Positions 40,524 through 53,297 of a stretch of 64,000 nucleotides of DNA are shown here, piece after piece. The notes below the pieces were generated by a model. That model saw only the letters and a list, made by a program, of their open reading frames with translations. It did not search any database and was not told the origin of the DNA. The stretch spans positions 2,610,001-2,674,000 of the forward strand of contig JAXDDX010000013.1 in the NCBI GenBank assembly GCA_034670405.1, read 5' to 3'. The translations under genes were made by a program, and so were the position numbers. Position 1 is the first letter of the stretch. Every line of letters begins with the position of its first letter. The stretch is from Hoplostethus atlanticus. Taxonomy: Eukaryota > Chordata > Actinopteri > Trachichthyiformes > Trachichthyidae.

Positions 40524-40742
40524 ACCCTTCGTTCTAATATCCTTCCACTCCAGTCCCTCCCTTCCTTCTGTCCTCTTGCCTTTTACAGTGGAGTCTGTGA
40601 ATCATCTAACATTTTATGAAATGCCATTTTTTGGACGGCAGCTGGAAATGGCATGATGTCACTTCTTCCTGCCGTAGTAGGGTCACAGATTTATATGACA
40701 ACCCTTGTCTCTGGAGAAATGATCTTACTCCAGGCCGGTCAG

Positions 40743-40774
<32 letters not shown>

Positions 40775-42674
40775 ACTTTGTGGCTTCCTAGGGATATTAT
40801 CTCTGTTTGCAAAATAGGAACATGAGAGGCACTGAGTTCTGCTGTGTAATTATAAGGAGGCGCCAGGGAGAGATCAGACTATAGGAGTGGCCACACACAC
40901 ACTCACACACACACACACTCAGGTTTCTCTTACCTGGTGTCACCTGAGTCTTTGTTCTTGGGTTTGCCGTTCTCCCCCTTCTCCTGTCTGACCTTCTTTT
41001 CCTTGGGCTTGACCTCACTCTGGTAGACACGCCCTCCAATGATCCTGGTTCATGGGGTTAAAGGGTGGAGGGTTAGCTCTCATTCAGGACCACCTAGTGT
41101 CACCGTCCCGGCTCCGTTCAGTTAACAAGTGAATGAATGAGCCGTGGTGACTGTGCCAGAGTTAACCACAGCGTAAACTTTGTAGTCTCCCCGCTCACCT
41201 CTGGCATAACCTCGTCTCCATGGCAACTGGATCATAAATCCATACAATCAATAAATCCATACAATCAATGGGGAGCAATGGTGTTGATGTGGTGTCATCA
41301 CAAGCTACAGCCCGACATCTAAAATCATTTGCCACCAAAACTTCCAAACGTGCTTATAGCCACTACATTTATGTAGAGGGATCATTGGCCCTGAATGCTT
41401 CCCTGATGTGACTTTTTTAAATGGTAAATTTCTGACCTTCTTGCTCTCCATCATAATAAATAAAGAAAAATCACCTTACCAAGCCCAACTGAAGCCCTGA
41501 TCACCGACTAAGCAACTGAAGAAGAGCAGCAAAGTGTGAACTCATCTGTCCCATCATGATTCCTACAGCATTCAGGTGCACTATAGTCTACTGTGTACTT
41601 GGGTGCCGCGCAGGCATGAACCCGGGCTCTTACATGGTGAAGTTAGAGACGTAGGCGGTAGCGGGGATCTGGAACTGGAAGACGCCGTCAGCGGCGGCGG
41701 AGTGCCGGTTGAGCATGGTGCAGGACACCGCGGTGAAGGCGTACCGGGAGATGACGGTGGTCTTGATGGAAAGTTCCTGGATGTGCGGTTTGGTCTCCTG
41801 CTCAACGGGCACATTTACGCATCATTATTGCAGAGGCATGACAAATTACCCTGTATTTAATTTAATTCTCAACTTGGAGACAATTGTGCGCGTGCTTTGC
41901 TGTGCGTATTGGCGACCCCCCCTCATGTTGAAGAAGAGATCCAGCTACTCTGGCCCATCTGATGCGCCCTTCGCAGCTCTCCTGTGCGTCACAGCCAGAA
42001 GTGAATTTAGGTTGAAAAAACAACCCACGCCACTTCTGATAGAAATACTCAAACTTAGATAATGCATCTAGTCTACGTCTTTATTAACATGTAATGTCAT
42101 TTTTTTTTTATTTTTCTTTTTGCATTTTCAAGCCAGGGGCGTCAATTCATTAAACCCCAGAGCTATTTTGGCAGTCAATTCAACCCAAAACTTCCCAGTT
42201 TATATCCACTAGATTTCTGGGGAGAAAGTGAAGCAACAACTGATGACTGACAATGTATCATTATTTAGTCAATGTGATCCAATTATTATTTTTTAAAAGG
42301 CTTCCAAATGAAAATGTGGATTTCTTTGCTTGATATTTTCTTTCCACAATAATAGTAAAAAGTAGAACTATAGTATAGTGTATACCCCCCAAATAATGAA
42401 CTTGGCTTTTACCTTGGTCAGTATAGATTTCACCTGCCGAGGGACCCTGCGTGGAGCCTGTGGAGACAAGTAAAACGGTCAGCTGAGGATATCCAAGTTA
42501 GTGGCACCAATGCGTGCAACCCAAGTGAATAAAATGACTTACAATGTCTAAATCAAAGTCAGTCAAATCGGAATAAATATCATCTCCAAACTGAGATTCC
42601 TCTAGTTGCCCCAGTACGCATGGGCTGAAACACAGGAGCAGAGTAAAGGCCAGCATCTTGCAGTCCTCTTGCAT
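31015..42674 (-). CDS. itih5: itih5, inter-alpha-trypsin inhibitor heavy chain 5, complete, about 1016 aa
   Basis: A secreted extracellular-matrix protein of the heavy-chain family that binds hyaluronan. Fourteen coding exons, highest to lowest: 42674-42543, 42457-42413, 41797-41634, 41044-40934, 39967-39684, 39450-39278, 38358-38242, 36404-36233, 35673-35364, 34341-33620, 33461-33408, 32337-32221, 31875-31498, 31286-31015; 3051 nt, all phases agree. A signal peptide ends near residue 22. The VIT domain follows (ISRYAF, RRLGRYEH). The vWA domain has a metal site DTSAS (D330, S332, S334), a TGGT loop and FLTDG. DGDPHFV lies near 763-768, then the ITIH C-terminal domain with CWFARNNAAKLIDG near the end. 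These wordings match ITIH5 better than ITIH1-4. A second ATG six codons in (42656-42654) has a better context and may be the real start. The linker carries low-complexity Ala and Ala/Ser runs (see findings). Expression control is not evident. Confidence 0.95.
31300..31453 (+). mobile_element. MITE-like repeat, family 1, right-end fragment
   Basis: Contains GAGGCAGGTTTCATT and ends TATCGGTCTAACCCTA, an intact right terminal repeat. It lies in the last intron of itih5. Confidence 0.6.
35083..35225 (+). repeat. dispersed repeat, family 2, copy 2
   Basis: Contains GGAAAGCTTTTCCAGTTGC, ACAGGAAGTGAGGCGTTTTA, CGTTTCCGGTTTG and ACAGACAAAGAAAG. It lies in itih5 intron 9. Confidence 0.65.
35301..35358. 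repeat. (CA)n microsatellite abutting an itih5 donor
   Basis: On the transcribed strand this is a (TG)n run starting 5 nt after the first base of the exon 9 donor GTAATT. Confidence 0.97.
35840..36008 (+). mobile_element. MITE-like repeat, family 1, left-end fragment
   Basis: Starts TAGGGTTAGACCGATA, the exact reverse complement of the right terminus at 31438-31453, and continues with the GCCGATACCAGTATTTTGGG and CAGCATTTAGACCATGTGAC internal words. It is in itih5 intron 8. Confidence 0.65.
36408..36448. repeat. (GA)n microsatellite forming an itih5 polypyrimidine tract
   Basis: On the minus strand it reads (CT)n and runs directly into the CAG acceptor of itih5 exon 8 (36404). Confidence 0.95.
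40083..40250 (-). mobile_element. MITE-like repeat, family 1, reverse left-half fragment
   Basis: Reverse-oriented TTTTAGTGTCCCGTGGTCTG and TTTCAGAGGCTTTTCCACCC, followed by GGCATGAAAATGG, as in the copy at 28216-28598. It lies in itih5 intron 4. Confidence 0.5.
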
Positions 42675-43553
42675 TAAATCAAACAGATAACTGGGACATT
42701 GTTTCCTGCGCGTCTCCGGTCTCCGAGTCGTCCAGATCAGAGTGACCGGGCCGAGAGCTGAGACTGACTGGGGAGACAACACTCGACAAACACGCCCTCC
42801 CACACCGACAGAGAGAGATGCTGTGTTTCAGTCCCACTTCGCTGGTGATCTGGGTTGCTGCTGCTGCTGCCTTCAAGCGCTGTCGGAAATGTCGTAATGG
42901 GGAGCTGCCAAAAAATACTTTTATTACAGGGTCCATTTTCTTTTTCTCTCCGGACCAAAAGTACTTGAACGTCTTTTTCACAAGGAGTTTATGAGGGGCA
43001 CTTAAAGGCAGCATAAGAGACAGAGCTTGGGTCATAGTCTCATAATAGTCTAATTAATGCAAAGTTTACCTACTTATTAGAGTTGAAAGAATAAAATAGT
43101 ATTCAAACACTTACGTACAAAACTAAATATTCAATCAGAAACACCAATAAAGTTTCTCCCCTCAGTTCTTTCCTAGCACTTCATTCTTACATGGTTGCTC
43201 TGTGGTACAGCCGGCCCTGACCTTTGCACTCCTTGTTTTTGAAGTTTTGGTAAGAATTGGATCTTATTCTGTTATTGCACCCATTGTAAATTGCTCTGAA
43301 TTAGAGCATTGGCCGAATGCATGAAATGTAAAAAGAAATAAATTGCCATAAAAAGAAACTGTTTAACCATTGTACCATGAAAGAGGAAACGTAAAGGCTT
43401 CACCACAGTTAGGCCTACGCTGGCGCTATCTTGTGGACACAATGCAACATTACATCTTCCTGATGGCATCAGATGTGTATGTCTGTGTGTGCTGTGCAGT
43501 TTTTTACACTGTACAGCTGTAGTAGCTGTATGTAGCCTTTTAAAAACCTGTCA

Positions 43554-44076
<523 letters not shown>

Positions 44077-44175
44077 TCAGAATGACCTTTGGCTAAATGC
44101 TGTACCACTATGGTTATACTCTATGACATGACATTCTGAAACCTTAGTTTAACCCGAATGGCCCAAATCATGTCC

Positions 44176-44213
44176 TGTTTACCCTCCCACACACTGCAGG
44201 TCAAGTTTCAAAG
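44176..44213 (+). promoter_or_regulatory. FOXA-like and HNF4-like motifs upstream of itih2
   Basis: TGTTTAC (44176-44182) matches the FOXA core, and AGGTCAAGTTTCA (about 44199-44211) resembles an HNF4 direct repeat with one imperfect half-site. They lie about 200-240 nt before the itih2 start codon. Heavy chain 2 is a liver-made plasma protein in other vertebrates, so these are plausible, but short motifs also arise by chance. Confidence 0.3.
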
Positions 44214-44415
44214 TTTCCTTCTCCTCCTCTATTTGAAACACAACAAATATTGACTGGGGCCTGGGAGTCGATCAGCTCAGTGGATTTTAACCCTCAGTTT
44301 GGGCTTCGCTGTTTTCCAGGAGGCTCCCAGCAGAAGGACAGTCTCTCTCTCTCTGTGTGTGTGTTGTGTTTGTATCTCTGAGGGCTGCCCGGCCAAACCC
44401 AACAGGCCTGGAAAC

Positions 44416-45224
44416 ATGAGGCGTCTTCTGCTGCTGCTTCTGGGGCTGCTACTCCTCCACCAGAGCCGCTGCTTCGAATTTATCATTGATGGAGAGTGGG
44501 AGGGCGAGACAGTGAGTTGGATGGAGTTTACTGATCTTTTTAGCAGGGCGAGAATCTTCATGAGATAAATCATAGTGAGTAGTATCGAACTGATGCAAGG
44601 TCTACAATGACTGACAAAAACTTAATGCTACTCTGAAAATATTTTGGAAATCACAGTTTACCCACATTTTTATTCTCATTACATCACTGGTTATTATTAT
44701 CAGCTAAGGATGTGACTTTTTTCATTGTGCAGTCATTTTTTATTTTATTTAAACAATGTGTCTAAGTCAGTAAAATATACCTGCAACTTATATAAGAATG
44801 CATGTCTTAGTCGACTCGGGTTTTGATTCTCTGATGGTTTTAATGATCAATAAATGATCAACACCGGTACAAATACTTCTCTTTCTTCCACCAGTCAGGT
44901 TTACAGGATCATCGGGAAAGACACAAGGTGAGACGTTCCTCCTTCTTTTGAGTCCAAAACAACGTAAATGTCAAATTGTATCATACATTGCACAAATCGT
45001 GGGATTGCTTTTGACGTTGATGTTGCAATAGTTGCAATCATTGATCCATGAACTGCAACAAACTGATCACGCACAAAACAAATTAACAGATTAAGTCAAC
45101 ATCAAACCTCCCACAATCTAATCATGATCCATACGTTATCTCTACCTTGTGAATAACAACAGTTTGTGGTTCATAAGCATAATAAAGAGGAAGACTGAGG
45201 CTGATGACGTGTGTGTGTGTGTGC

Positions 45225-45270
<46 letters not shown>

Positions 45271-48200
45271 CAGAGAGCGATATTGACCAATGAAGAGCAG
45301 GAAGACTTTGAGGTGCGTCTCTCTGCTTGTTGTTCAACCCCTCTCCACTGTGACAGAGTTTATACTTATCTAACAATCAATACGCTGCTGTTTGAAGAGA
45401 TTCCCATGTCTGACAGGTTATTGACTTCGCTCTCCTCTAATCCTGCTCTGCTTCACTTTACTGCCTAAAAGCAAGTCTGCCGTTATATCCCTAAGAGAAC
45501 ATCACATCAGCGGCACACTCACGAGAAGTATATTATTTCTTGGCTCAATTGGGTTATTCAATTTATTTGGCCGTGTTAGATGAGTAGTTTCCAATATCAT
45601 TTTGTAGGGATGTTCCTCCATAAATGTGCACAAGGCAAAACAACCAAAGTTAAATAACATACAAGACAAATTGATCTGTACTGGGTTTGGTAGTGGTGGG
45701 GTGTCATGCTGTATTCACAGAGGGGAACTCCTGTTTATTTAAAAACAGTTGCCAAACCTTAAAAAGTTCTTTGGCAGAAGCACGAGAAGAATGCTTCAGA
45801 TTTTCTACTTTTGAATGTGCCATGACCTTCCTCCACCCAGCGTTTATGCGATGATTGAGTAGTGCTTGACTGCTTGTCTGGCTAGGAGTGTCTCAAAGTT
45901 GTAGATAGTCAACATCTCTTTTAGGGTTAGGGCTCCATGATCTCCATGTCGCAAATGCAAGAAAATGTGTAGGATGCAACTCAGGACACGTCCCAGGACA
46001 TGTGACCAAAGGTGGCTGGGGCTTGATAACAGAGAGATGTAGTATGTGGAGCACTTTAAGCTAAAGCAAACCATGCTTGATGTAGATTGATGATGAATGC
46101 ACCTTGGGTGTAGTTAAACCTTAAACCACCTTAGTCAATTCCAAGACCAGATCTAATTGAGTTTGAATCAAGATCAGGTCCAAAGGGGGGTCAAGACCAA
46201 GTCAAGATCGAGACCAGAGCACATTGAGTCCTATTCGAGACCAAGACCAAAATAGGCAATAAACAGTGGAAATGTCTTGAAGGGTGAACAGGCATGTAGC
46301 TCTATCTGCAGGAGCTCTGTACTATACCCTTCAACATCCAACTAATCAGTTCATTGGAGTTTGACTGATCAATACATAGAAGTTTGAGGACCATTACGTA
46401 GGGTAGGTGGGTAAAAAGTCACCAAACTCTAACAGACAAGTCCAAGTCAAAACAAGCATGGGACCGAGACCAAGTCCAAGATGTCGAAAAAGTGGTCTGG
46501 AGACTGGACTCAAGACCGAGACTGGACTAAAGTACTCAGCTGCTGGATAGGTCCTCTCTCTCTGTTAGCCAATCCCCTCACATGTTCCGTCTGTGCCTGT
46601 ATAGGCCATCCGGGGAGATGACATCACCATCAAGAGCTACAAGGTGGAGAGTCGCATCACATCGCGCTTCGCCCACACCACCGTCAGGAGCTCAGTGGTC
46701 AACTCTGGCTCCAAAGCCCAGAGCATCGGCTTCAACGTCCAGATCCCCAAACGAGCCTTCATCACCAACTTCACCATGTGAGTGACGACCTCAGTTGCCC
46801 GAAAATCGACAGAACGTCTACATACGTTTCTTCTCTAACCTTTAACCTCTAACCCGCTAATTGTTTCCCACGTGCAGGAATGTGAACGGGATAACATTTG
46901 TGGGCTCAGTGAAGGAAAAGACGGTGGCCAGGAACCTGTACGCCCAGGCCAGAGCCAGAGGCAAGGCAGCAGGCATTGTCAGGTACTCCTGGGTTACGAC
47001 TATGAATCCGACGTAGAAATTCACAGGGTTCGATCCCCGGACTGAAATGATTCCGCTTCACAGGGCTAATTCCCAGGACATGGAAACCTTTAAGACAGAG
47101 GTCCACGTGCCGCCTGGTAGCAACATTGAGTTTGAGCTCCACTACCAGGAAATGATGCACAGGAAGCTGGGTTTCTATGAGCACACACTGCACCTGCAGC
47201 CTAGACGACTGGTGCCACAGTTCCAGGTGAGGGGGGGTCATGATATATACAGATGTGTGCCTGTATGTGTGTATGTGTCACTCAGCAATCTCCCACGACC
47301 CCATCTATCTCTAGGTGGATGTGTACATCTATGAGCCAAAGGGTATTTCCATGGTAGAAATACCAAACACCCTCGGGGAACACGTGACAGAAGACCAGAT
47401 CAAACTTACCTCCTCCAAAGACAAGGTAACACAATACACATCGCTTTTTATGTAGATCCTCATTTGATTGCACCTGCGCATCCGAGTCTCTAATGGTTCT
47501 TGTGTGTGTTTGTGTGTGTGTGTGTGTGTTTAGGCTCATGTTGTCTTCAAACCCACGCTGCAGCAGCAGAGGAAGTGTGAGAACTGCACTGCCAATGCTA
47601 TAGATGGCATCTTCACTGTTAAATATGATGTGCAGAGAGACAGCAATGCTGGGGAACTACAGGTATTACATAGTTCACTAAAGAAAAAAAAAGAAAAACA
47701 CATCCCAATCTGGACTTAACCATCCATGTATAATATGTTTACATTGTACATCTTGGCAATAAACATGCTTGTGTCTTGGTTGATGTTTTCTTCGCCTGCC
47801 GTGGTTACGATACAAGCAGAACGGAGATTTCTGTAACTCAGGCTTGCATTGTTTCCTCAAGGTCTCTGATGGCCACTTTGTCCAATTCTTCGCCCCGTCC
47901 AACCTCTCACCCCTTCCGAAAAACATTGTATTTGTCATCGACGTCAGCGGGTCAATGTGGGGGGTCAAGATGAAGCAGGTAAGTGATAGGCATCCTGATG
48001 AGTTTACATTTACATGGAGGTCTGTGCACATTGACCCCTCCAACGGTACTCCCTCTCCCTGGCTCTTTGTCCCTCCATTGCAAAATACTGCCATGATGTG
48101 GCAATTGTGCAGAATGCATTTAATTCCAAAGTACTGACCGCTCTCTCCCAGACAGTGGAGGCTATGCAGGCTATTTTGGACGACCTGACCATAGACGACC

Positions 48201-50756
48201 ACTTCAGCATCATAGACTTTAACCACAATGTGCGCTGCTGGAGCGAGGACCTGGTCCCTGGCTCCTCCATCCAGATCGGCGAGGCCAAGAAATATGTCCA
48301 GAGCATCAAACCCAATGGAGGTGAGACACCGTGGGGAAAGGCTTGGAAGCCTGCGGAGGCTATGATAACCAGATGAAAAGAGAATGGCTGATGTCAAACA
48401 TCTAACATCCATCTCTGTTCATGACTCACCTTTGTCGCCCGTTGACCCCAGGCACCAACATCAACGAGGCACTGCTGAGGGCGGTGCAGATGCTGGTGAA
48501 GGCATCCAATCTGGGGCTGATTGACTCTCGCTCTGTCTCCATGATCATTCTGGTGTCTGATGGAGATCCCACTGTCGGTGAGATATCTCATGAGTCCCAT
48601 GCTGTACACCATCTGGAGATATGCCACTTCCTAGACTTCACAACATATCACACAATAAACATTAATAGCCATAGATAGTACAACTTAATAACATTTGGTT
48701 TGAGACAGCTCATAAAAGTGATCTACAGTTGCTAAACATTAAACATGGAGGATATAAGATTAGTTAAAGGACTTACTACATCCACCATCTTTCTTTGCTC
48801 TGTCTCCCTCTGCAGGAGAGATCAAGCTCAGCACCATCCAGAAGAACGTGAAGCGGGTCATGAGGGAGGAGTTTTCTCTCTTCTCTTTGGGCATCGGCTT
48901 TGACGTGGACTACGACTTCCTGGAACGCATCGCCATGGAGAACAGGGGCGTGGCCCAGAGGATCTACGCGAACCACGACGCCGCGGAGCAGCTCCGGGTA
49001 TGACGGCACCTAGGAAAAACCTTTCCCTTCACCAAAACAGCTTCAAGCATCACTCTGCTCTTTCTCTCCTCGTGCGTTTGGCATCCAATGTCCTCTAAAC
49101 CCAATCAAAAGTATGACACACCTTTGTTTCCTTTACAAAAGAAGGACATCCAATTTGGAAAAAGGATGTTTCCTGAAATATGTAGAAACCATAGTGAATT
49201 TTACTTTCATTCCAGGGGTCACATCGTGGTGGATATCTAATTTTAAACATCTCAGACTTGAGGCTGACAGAAAATCTTTACCACCAAATTTCGACGGTCA
49301 CCTGATTCTCCCCCCTCTCCCCTTTCCTCTCCCCTCCTAGAGGTTTTACAGCCAGGTTTCCGCCCCTCTGCTGAGGAGGATCACCATTCAGCTCCCCGTG
49401 GACTCGGTGTCGGACGTCACCCAGAATCGCTTCGATAAATACTTCAGCGGCTCAGAGCTCGTGGTGGCTGGGAAGGTGCTGCCCTCTGACAGCAACACCC
49501 TGACCAGCTTCACCACAGCATCTGCCGTGAGTTAAACACACTCACAACACACACATGTATTTCTATACTTGTGACAACCTTCCATTGAATACATTCATTC
49601 CCTAACCCTGACCTTAAAGGAATACACCCAGTTTGTTTGGGAGATTTTTCTAAAACTTGGTGTCATTTATCAGTGACCTTTACCTTTACCCTAAACCCAA
49701 GCCCAAATTCTAAACGTGCCACTTAAAGAAGAGGACAAAATATCTTTCTATCCTTGTGAGGACATTTGGTGCAAGTCCACTAACACACACGCCAACACCT
49801 CGTCCTCCAGGCTCGTCTGGACCTTTCCCTCCAGACCGAAGCCGACACCATGGAGCTGGACACAGAGCTGACCAAGCAGCAGCACTCCTTCATGGGCTTC
49901 GCCAGGCAGATGTGGGCCTACATCACCGTCAACCAGCTAATCGCGGAGAGGTGAGACGCGATGGGGAGGACACAAAGAGATAGATATGGAATACTGTGAA
50001 TTTAGGTCATCAGACAATGAGCTGGATAGGTCTGTTTTCAGTAACACAACTCACTTTCTAAAGACTGTACCTGGACCTACAGACAAAAGTGACTGCAACT
50101 GCAAAAGCATTTCAAAATATCGTATCGTGCAGTCATTCCTATCTGGCCTGATTGTCAGTTCTGCGTCTCCTGCAGGTCTCTGGCCCCAACGGCCGCCAAG
50201 AAGAGGAAGATCACCCAGAGTATACTGACCCTGGCGGTGGAGCACCAGTTTGTTACTCCTCTCACCGCGCTGCTGGTGGAGAGCGAGGACGGCAACGAGA
50301 GGCTGCTGGCCGACTACCCGAAGGACCCCAAGCACGGCTGCTGCTCAGGTGCCTGACCACAATACAATAGGATAATTCCTCTGATGGGTTATGATGGGAT
50401 CTGTCAGTGTTGATTGATATCACGCTGTGTGGGTGAGCGCAGAAGATGAGCACTTACAACTTACAATAAATATGTAATCAAACAAACTGCATCGTATCCA
50501 TCGTATCAGAGGTGGACCACAACGACTGAAGTATATCAGATCTTCAATAAAAGGCCAATATCATGTATCAGTCTGACCCTCTGCTAAATGACACGCACAG
50601 GATCAGGAGGCTCGCCGTCTACTCCTGTGTCTCCGAGGCCGCCAGTTATGAGGCCGCTACTTTACGCGCCTCCACCCTGGGTCCAGATTACCACTGCGGC
50701 CCCCAATAGGGGAGAGGTTGCGGGGGGGGTGCCTGAACACAAACCCATCACCCTTG

Positions 50757-50793
<37 letters not shown>

Positions 50794-53192
50794 TTTCTTT
50801 TACGTCCAACTCTTTCAGTTGGAGTATTAAACGTAAGCAGTACTCAATGCGTAACAAGCTCAGTGTTTCCCATCCAGTGGACAACGACCCTCACTTCATC
50901 GTCCAACTTCCCAGAAGCAACATGGACGTCTGCTTCAACATCGACTCAGAGCCCGGTCATATTCTCAACCTGGTGTCCGACCGTGGAACAGGTACTGTAG
51001 TGCTCATATACTGAATGGTTCTGACCTTTGACCTCCTTACTACTGCTTGTGTATTGCTATGTTGGTGATCTAGGAACTGAAGCTTAGTCTACTGTTGCAC
51101 TCACAGTTCTCTACATAATAATACTCTTCATTCATACTTTCAAAGCACTTTTGCGGAGTAAAAAACAGTAAACAGCAATGGAAGCAAGGCAAGAAATATA
51201 AAAGCAAGGCAAGAACAGAGATGAGCCTACCTGGATCTAGCTAGTCAATGCTGAAACACAAAACGAGATCAACAAATTTCGAACACAGGAAACCCAAACA
51301 GAAGACAGAAACAAGGCCTTCCAACCGACACCACCAACCTTAGACCCTTGAAGTAGACATGGGAAAACAAAGTCTTGTTTTAGTCTAGAGTTTGGATCAG
51401 CCAATAGGGATCTCATGTTTCAAATGGAGATGTTGGAACAGCCAATAGGAACCTAGGATAAATGGTTTGTGATGTAGCTTGGTGTCATATATTGATGCTC
51501 CAGTAGCACCTTTAATAAGATAAACACCAATAATTGAAACCCACCATCCTCTGACCAACCCTCCTCTCCTGGCCTGAAGGTGTGGTGGTGAACGGCCAGC
51601 TAGTCAGCGCCAAGCGGATGGAGAAGAACAAACTGAACACCTACTTCGGCACCATGTCGGTCTACTACCACCCGGACGGGATCAGCGTGACCGTCAGCAC
51701 CGACAGCATCGCCATGATGGACGGCAAAAACAACCATTCCTTCACTTGGGCGGCCACGGCTGAAATTACACAGGACGGGTAACCATCACATCCTCAGCCA
51801 CTACATCCCTGATAATAGGGTTATGGTTAGACACCACTTTGGTGATTTTCATGTTTTAACTTCAGATGGAGGATCACATGGTCCTCTATGGGTGAAGGAA
51901 GTTGTAAAACCCTTGGGGTGATGAAACCCATCGGATAAACTCAACGTGTGTCCTTTTGTAATGTTTGTGTTCCAGGGTAACGATTACCATTATGAAGGAC
52001 TCTCATGTTACCGTCACAATAAATAACAATATCCGGGTGATGGTGTTGCTTCACCGCGTGTGGAAGAAACATCCAGTCAACGTCGACTTCCTGGGTGTCT
52101 ACATCCCCAAGGACAACATGTACTCCTCCCTGGCCCATGGGCTCATAGGTAAGTCTCAGGAATCGGTCCAGCAGTTGGTAAAAACCTCTGTATGTTTTGA
52201 GAAGCAGCAAATAACTGAGACACCCAAGAGAATCAACATTTATCGGAAGACTGATACCAATATTCTTGGATTGAAGTTGTCAATAGCCCTTATTTTGTGC
52301 CGATATTTAATATCTTTAATTTGACCATTTTCATGGGCAGTGAAAAAGATCTTCCACTTAGATCCATACAATTCACACTTATCAAGCCAAGGTTTTGGAC
52401 CACCTTCATCATGTGATTAAGGTCTTGTAAAACAACACTGCGGAAGATCTTTTTCACTGTGGGTTTGTCTGGTCCTCCAGCACTTTAACCAAGACACCAG
52501 CCTGGTGAGCGGTAGACACTCGACACTCCATTTTCATGTCCATAAAATTTAAAAAAAATCACATAAGGATTCAGTGTTTCCAGAAAAAGCCTCTAAAACA
52601 GACTAATTATTTTAGGTTGGTTAGTAGCTCCTTAAAGCTGCACTAGACAGGCTTTAGATGTAAAATTACACCCATCTTACCAGCCTGAATCATGAGGAAT
52701 AGTTTCTCTGTCCAGCTGTGGTCAGGGAGGAGGACGACATGTCAATCTCAACCTGATATATCAGTAAAATAGGACGAATGCAGGGTTACTGCATTCGTCC
52801 TATTTTACCGGTAGATTTGACAACTAAAAATGTGTGTGTGACCTCCCAGGGCAGTTTTCCATGGAGCCTGAGGTGAAGGTGTATGACGTCCACGATGGAG
52901 CCGACCCTCTGAAGAAGGAGGCCACCATGGAGGTGAAGGGCAACAGGCTGGTGGTCACCAGGTAGGTCAAGCTGCCACATCCAAAATAGATCCCTGAACA
53001 AACCGCCTGGGTGGTAACTAACCGGTGAAACTCTCGTGTGTCAGGGGCTGGCAAAAGGACTACCGGCGCGACAAGAAGCGTGGCTCGGATGTCCACTGTT
53101 GGTTCGTACACAACAGTGGGAAAGGCTTCATCGACGGCAACTACACCAGCTACATCGTCCCGCATCTCAACAGCTTCCTCCCGATACTTTGA
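44416..53192 (+). CDS. itih2: itih2, inter-alpha-trypsin inhibitor heavy chain 2, complete, 947 aa
   Basis: A liver-secreted plasma protein; in other vertebrates it is linked by chondroitin sulfate to bikunin and transferred to hyaluronan. Exons: 44416-44511, 44895-44927, 45274-45312, 46605-46777, 46878-46982, 47064-47226, 47315-47425, 47534-47662, 47862-47978, 48152-48320, 48452-48577, 48816-48997, 49341-49526, 49811-49950, 50176-50348, 50601-50756, 50878-50991, 51580-51778, 51976-52148, 52850-52961, 53045-53192; 2844 nt, one residue longer than human ITIH2. A leucine-rich signal peptide ends near residue 19. The VIT domain follows (FITNFTM, RKLGFYEH). The vWA metal site is DVSGS (D310, S312, S314) with GGTN and VSDGDPT. 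DPHFI at 703-707 is the processing and glycosaminoglycan-linkage motif. The end contains HRVWKKHPVNVDFLG and CWFVHNSGKGFIDG, typical of ITIH2. The Glu pair carboxylated in human ITIH2 appears replaced (see findings). The second exon's acceptor could also lie 5 nt downstream, but only the chosen one keeps frame. Confidence 0.96.
45208..45268. repeat. (GT)n microsatellite next to the itih2 exon 3 acceptor
   Basis: GT repeats occupy the place of the polypyrimidine tract before TTTCAG (acceptor ending 45273). Confidence 0.97.
46125..46540. repeat. degenerate GAGACCAAGACC-type repeat
   Basis: Words such as AAGACCAAGTCAAGATCGAG and GAGACCAAGACCAAAATAG recur irregularly over about 400 bases in itih2 intron 3. 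It looks like a decayed satellite-like or transposon-terminal repeat common in fish. Confidence 0.5.
50462..50582 (+). mobile_element. MITE-like repeat, family 1, right-half fragment
   Basis: Contains TATGTAATCAAACAAACTGC and the AAAAGGCCAATATC word, ending TATCAGTCTGACCCT, just before itih2 exon 16. Confidence 0.5.
50759..50791. repeat. (CA)n microsatellite after the itih2 exon 16 donor
   Basis: CA repeats begin 2-3 nt into the intron, within the donor GTAACA. Confidence 0.95.
52225..52690 (+). mobile_element. MITE-like repeat, family 1, degraded copy
   Basis: Left-half words (GACTGATACCAATATTCTTG, GGATTGAAGTTG) and central words (GATTCAGTGTTTCC, AAGCCTCTAAAACAG) are separated by about 200 bases of unrelated sequence. 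It lies in itih2 intron 19, shortly before the hairpin. Confidence 0.4.
52764..52808 (+). repeat. perfect 20-bp inverted repeat (hairpin) in itih2 intron 19
   Basis: Left arm 52764-52783 and right arm 52789-52808 are exact reverse complements with a 5-nt loop (GGTTA). Beyond one mismatch the stem extends by three or four further pairs. It ends about 40 nt before the acceptor of exon 20, immediately upstream of the likely branch-point region (ACAACTAAA). Confidence 0.95.
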
Positions 53193-53291
53193 GCAGCCAA
53201 TAGCGAGGCTCGCAGGACTCAGGAGGTGGGACCGGCAGACGCAAGAAAACAATTTAACCAGTAACACGTGCTGCTATTTGTTTTCTGGGTC

Positions 53292-53297
53292 AATAAA
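53292..53297 (+). terminator. itih2 polyadenylation signal
   Basis: An AATAAA lies 100 nt after the itih2 stop codon, giving a very short 3' UTR. The convergent kin gene ends only about 470 nt further on. Confidence 0.65.

Noticed and set aside
47678..48412. 244-codon open frame on the minus strand
   Set aside because: It lies antisense to itih2 exons 9-10 and their introns; the frame is open only because of the sense codons and has no family resemblance.
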